A stretch of DNA of 9,047 nt from Acidobacteriota bacterium (GTDB lineage: Bacteria > Acidobacteriota > Thermoanaerobaculia > Multivoradales > SZUA-115): contig QIHU01000677.1 of assembly GCA_003231035.1 (NCBI GenBank), positions 1-9,047 of the forward strand. Direction: 5' to 3'. Positions within the stretch are counted from its first letter, which is position 1; each line of letters opens with the position of its first letter. The notes below the pieces were generated by a model. It was not told the origin of the DNA. It was given only the letters and a program-made list of their open reading frames with translations, and searched no databases. Position numbers and translations under genes: made by a program. This document shows, piece by piece, positions 7,225 to 9,047 of this stretch.

Positions 7225-7623
7225 TTAGGGACCGGCCCACTCGAAGGGCTGCGGGAAGATCTCTTTGAGGCTGACCTCTTCGTGCTCGTCGTCAGGGTTG
7301 ATGAGGAGGATGGGGAGGTCTTTGGCGAACTCGGCCAGGGTTTCTCGGCACATGCCGCAGGGTCTTGCGGGGGGCGAGAGGTCGGCGTGGACGACTAGGG
7401 CTTGGAGTTGGCCGGGGGAGCCGGCGGCGACCCAGGCGGTGATGGCGCAGCGCTCGGCGCAGATGGTGAGGCCGTAGGTGCGGTTCTCTACGTTGCAGCC
7501 GGTGAAGATCCGGCCGTCGGTGGTGAGCAGGGCGGCGCCGACCTTGAATTTGCTGAACGGGGCGTAGGCGTGTTCGCTGGCGGCGCGGGCGGCTTGGATG
7601 AGGGGTTTCCAGTCGATCTCCAT
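7225..7623 (-). CDS. cdd: Cytidine deaminase
   Basis: This 132-residue cytoplasmic enzyme of pyrimidine salvage deaminates cytidine and deoxycytidine to uridine and deoxyuridine. The length is that of the small homotetrameric class. Visible motifs are YAPFSKFKVGAAL (20-32), substrate-binding NVENRTYGLTICAER (44-58) with zinc ligand Cys55 and catalytic Glu57, and PCGMCRE (88-94) with zinc ligands Cys89 and Cys92. All key residues are present. The start is ATG at 7623; the bases just before it are C-rich on the coding strand and give no Shine-Dalgarno. The stop of the HD-GYP gene lies 34 bases upstream on the same strand, so the two may be cotranscribed with cdd second. There is no obvious functional link between them. 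Confidence 0.95.
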   Translation of the reverse strand: MEIDWKPLIQAARAASEHAYAPFSKFKVGAALLTTDGRIFTGCNVENRTYGLTICAERCAITAWVAAGSPGQLQALVVHADLSPPARPCGMCRETLAEFAKDLPILLINPDDEHEEVSLKEIFPQPFEWAGP

Positions 7624-7657
7624 GGGGGGAATCTATCGCGGTTCGGGTCTGAGAATT

Positions 7658-8845
7658 CTAAGTACACGCATCTTCGGGGCGAACGCCGAGGGCCTCGGCG
7701 AGTTGCTGGAGCACTTCTTGGCCGGCTTCCACGGTGAACTGGCCGGCTTGGAAGAGCTGCTGGAAGACCTCGGATACTTGGGGGCAGAACTGGCTGCCAG
7801 AGGTGCGGCAGATCTCTTTGGCGGCGCGCTCGTGGGACTGGGCTTCGCGGTAGGGGCGGCTGGTGGTCATGGCGTCGAAGGCGTCGGCGATGGCGACGAT
7901 GCGCACCCCCATCGGGATGTCGTCTCCGGCGAGGCCGTCGGGATAGCCGGAACCGTCGAAGTGTTCATGGTGGCTACGGACGACTTCGGCCAGGTGGCGT
8001 AGCTCGTGGAGCTGAGAGACGATGGTCGCACCGTCGATGGTGTGACGTTTCATGACCTCGAACTCAGCGGTGTCCAGGGCGCTGGGCTTCTGCAAGATGA
8101 TGTCGGGCACCGAGATCTTGCCGACGTCATGCAGGGTCGCGGCGAGGCGCAGTTCTTCGAGTTGGGTGTCATTCAACCCCAGTTCTCTGCCCAGCAGGAG
8201 ACTGTAGGCGACCACCCGGCGAACGTGATTGCCGGTATAGGGGTCTCGCTTGTCGATCGCTTCGGCTAGGGCGGTGACGATGCCGAAGAACTGGCATTTC
8301 TGTCGTGCGTAGAGGCGCGCGTTCTCGATCGCCGGGGCGAGCAGTCCGGCGAAGAGTTCCATGCGCCGTTGATCGTCAGAGGTGAAACCGGGCCTGCCGG
8401 AGGAGTTGAGCAGTTGTAGAACGCCAATCACTCGTGCTCGCGAGATCAGCGGTACGGTGAGCATCGCTTGGGGCAAGAAATTGGTGTCGCCGTAGGTGTG
8501 GAAGCGAGGGTCGGCTTGCACGTCATTGGCGATCTCCGCCTTGCCGGTGAGGGCGACGTTGCCGGCGATGCCTTCGCCCAAGGCCAGGCGACGGCTGCGG
8601 ATCTTGCCGGCGCCGAGGCCGCGCACGGTGCGAAAGAAGAGTTCTCCGCGCTCTTCGTCGACCTCCCAGATCGAGCTGCTCTCGGCGTCACAGACGGCTT
8701 CGACTTTTTCGAGCGCGAGCTCCAAAACTTCGCTGGGGTCGAGGCTACTGGCCAGCTCGACACCGATCTCCAGCAAGGACTCGTAGTCGGCCAAGCGCTG
8801 CTCCACCGTGCTGGAGTGGCGCCGGGTTGATTGGAGAATGGTCAA
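7658..8845 (-). CDS. GAF domain plus HD-GYP cyclic-di-GMP phosphodiesterase
   Basis: This 395-residue soluble signalling protein should hydrolyse the second messenger cyclic-di-GMP under control of a sensory GAF domain. It starts at TTG (8843-8845) behind GGGAGGGG. Residues 10-30 look like a short helical lead. The GAF domain covers about 22-178 (LGEGIAGNVALTGKAEIAND, VPLISRARVIGVLQLLN). A linking helix (about 170-190) leads into the HD-GYP domain (about 188-370). That domain has His207, the HD pair His239-Asp240 followed by Gly242-Lys243, His268, His292-His293-Glu294, the GYP motif in DGSGYPDGL (297-305), and Asp321/Asp324. All metal-binding residues I can place are intact, so it is likely active. 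The late motif usually read as GTQFDP is GSQFCP here (350-355), a mild change. There are no transmembrane segments or receiver domain. The GAF ligand is unknown. Confidence 0.92.
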   Translation of the reverse strand: MTILQSTRRHSSTVEQRLADYESLLEIGVELASSLDPSEVLELALEKVEAVCDAESSSIWEVDEERGELFFRTVRGLGAGKIRSRRLALGEGIAGNVALTGKAEIANDVQADPRFHTYGDTNFLPQAMLTVPLISRARVIGVLQLLNSSGRPGFTSDDQRRMELFAGLLAPAIENARLYARQKCQFFGIVTALAEAIDKRDPYTGNHVRRVVAYSLLLGRELGLNDTQLEELRLAATLHDVGKISVPDIILQKPSALDTAEFEVMKRHTIDGATIVSQLHELRHLAEVVRSHHEHFDGSGYPDGLAGDDIPMGVRIVAIADAFDAMTTSRPYREAQSHERAAKEICRTSGSQFCPQVSEVFQQLFQAGQFTVEAGQEVLQQLAEALGVRPEDACT

Positions 8846-8848
8846 AGT

Positions 8849-8856
8849 CCCCTCCC
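8849..8856 (-). promoter_or_regulatory. Ribosome binding site of the HD-GYP gene, deciding a TTG start
   Basis: On the minus strand GGGAGGGG is followed by ACT and then TTG (8845-8843). The GGAGG core is five bases from the start, ideal spacing, and supports TTG as the real start codon. Confidence 0.7.
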
Positions 8857-8962
8857 ACTTGCGGTCTCGGTTTTTCGTGAAGTTACGCCCCTAGCATACC
8901 GGATTCCTCGCTCAGCGGCGTGATACCCTACGGCGCCACTAAACCCTTGACTAACTCGATTC
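8857..8962. other. Divergent intergenic region between the HD-GYP gene and the 3'-end gene
   Basis: This gap must hold promoters for both directions. On the minus strand GGTATGCTAG (about 8891-8900) contains a TATGCT that could be a -10, but its -35 position is poor. On the plus strand TTGACT at 8947-8952 resembles a -35, but no -10 lies at the right distance before the start codon. No operator palindrome stood out. Confidence 0.3.
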
Positions 8963-8968
8963 GGAGGG
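8963..8968 (+). promoter_or_regulatory. Ribosome binding site of the gene at the window end
   Basis: GGAGGG ends five bases before TTG at 8974. The in-frame ATG at 8995 has no such site upstream, so TTG is preferred. Confidence 0.6.
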
Positions 8969-8973
8969 ACGGT

Positions 8974-9047
8974 TTGAGCAGATCCTTCAACGATATGACA
9001 GCACCCGCGGATGGGCAGGAAATTCAATGGGAAGACGGCGCGGTGGC
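8974..9047 (+). CDS. 5' end of a gene, possibly NADP-dependent isocitrate dehydrogenase (partial)
   Basis: Only 24 codons are in the window. The frame is open to the end and starts at TTG behind GGAGGG, or at ATG 8995. The visible residues include APADGQEIQWEDGAV. This resembles the N-terminus of bacterial NADP-isocitrate dehydrogenases, where a PAxGxxIxxxxGxL stretch precedes the first strand (Escherichia coli Icd: VPAQGKKITLQNGKL). If correct, the product would be a TCA-cycle enzyme of about 415-430 residues. The match is short and from memory. The open frame on the opposite strand here (8842-9027) is less likely because it lacks a family match and would cover both ribosome binding sites. 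Confidence 0.4.
   Translation, partial: MSRSFNDMTAPADGQEIQWEDGAV

Noticed and set aside
8947..8952. TTGACT as a -35 box for the gene at the window end
   Set aside because: A -10 at normal spacing would fall on the ribosome binding site or start codon, and no such box is seen.
8842..9027. Minus-strand 61-codon open frame upstream of the HD-GYP gene
   Set aside because: There is no family match and it lies across the divergent regulatory region; the plus-strand frame from 8974 fits better.

Overview
The window is GC-rich bacterial DNA, densely packed, with frequent GTG and TTG starts. The gene content suggests a Gram-negative heterotroph. The first M16 peptidase has a long helical insert that I associate from memory with Acidobacteriota-type M16 proteins. 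A placement in or near Acidobacteriota is therefore my best guess, but it is an inference and not shown by the sequence.

Layout. Positions 1-159 are a lower-GC leader with no convincing gene. Positions 160-4683 form a tight plus-strand operon of three exported or membrane-anchored metallopeptidase-type genes. The first is an M16 peptidase with the zinc motif, broken by a one-base frameshift near 1081. The second is an M16 partner that lacks the zinc motif but keeps the Arg/Tyr substrate-binding pair. The third is an SH3-like plus HExxH (peptidase MA-like) protein. The two M16 genes overlap by 4 bp, and 6 bp separate the second from the third. Each M16 protein carries the half of the active site the other lacks, so they probably act as a heterodimer in the envelope.

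Positions 4658-5371 (minus) encode a MoaD-MoaE fusion, that is, both subunits of molybdopterin synthase in one chain. Its 3' end overlaps the protease operon convergently by 26 bp. A short divergent intergenic region with a perfect TATAAT separates it from 5460-7124 (plus), an acyl-CoA carboxylase carboxyltransferase (methylcrotonyl/propionyl type). This gene starts at TTG behind a strong ribosome binding site. No biotin carboxylase gene is present here.

After a 100-bp convergent gap with a GC-rich hairpin, a minus-strand pair follows: a GAF-HD-GYP cyclic-di-GMP phosphodiesterase (7658-8845, TTG start) and, 34 bp downstream of it, cytidine deaminase (7225-7623). Upstream of the HD-GYP gene is a 128-bp divergent region. 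From it a plus-strand gene begins at 8974 and runs off the window. Its 24 visible residues resemble the N-terminus of NADP-dependent isocitrate dehydrogenase.

Most of the window is ordinary housekeeping and envelope biology. The points most worth checking are the frameshift in the catalytic M16 subunit, the complementary M16 pair with its HExxH neighbour, and the MoaD-MoaE fusion, whose internal Gly-Gly is followed directly by cysteine.
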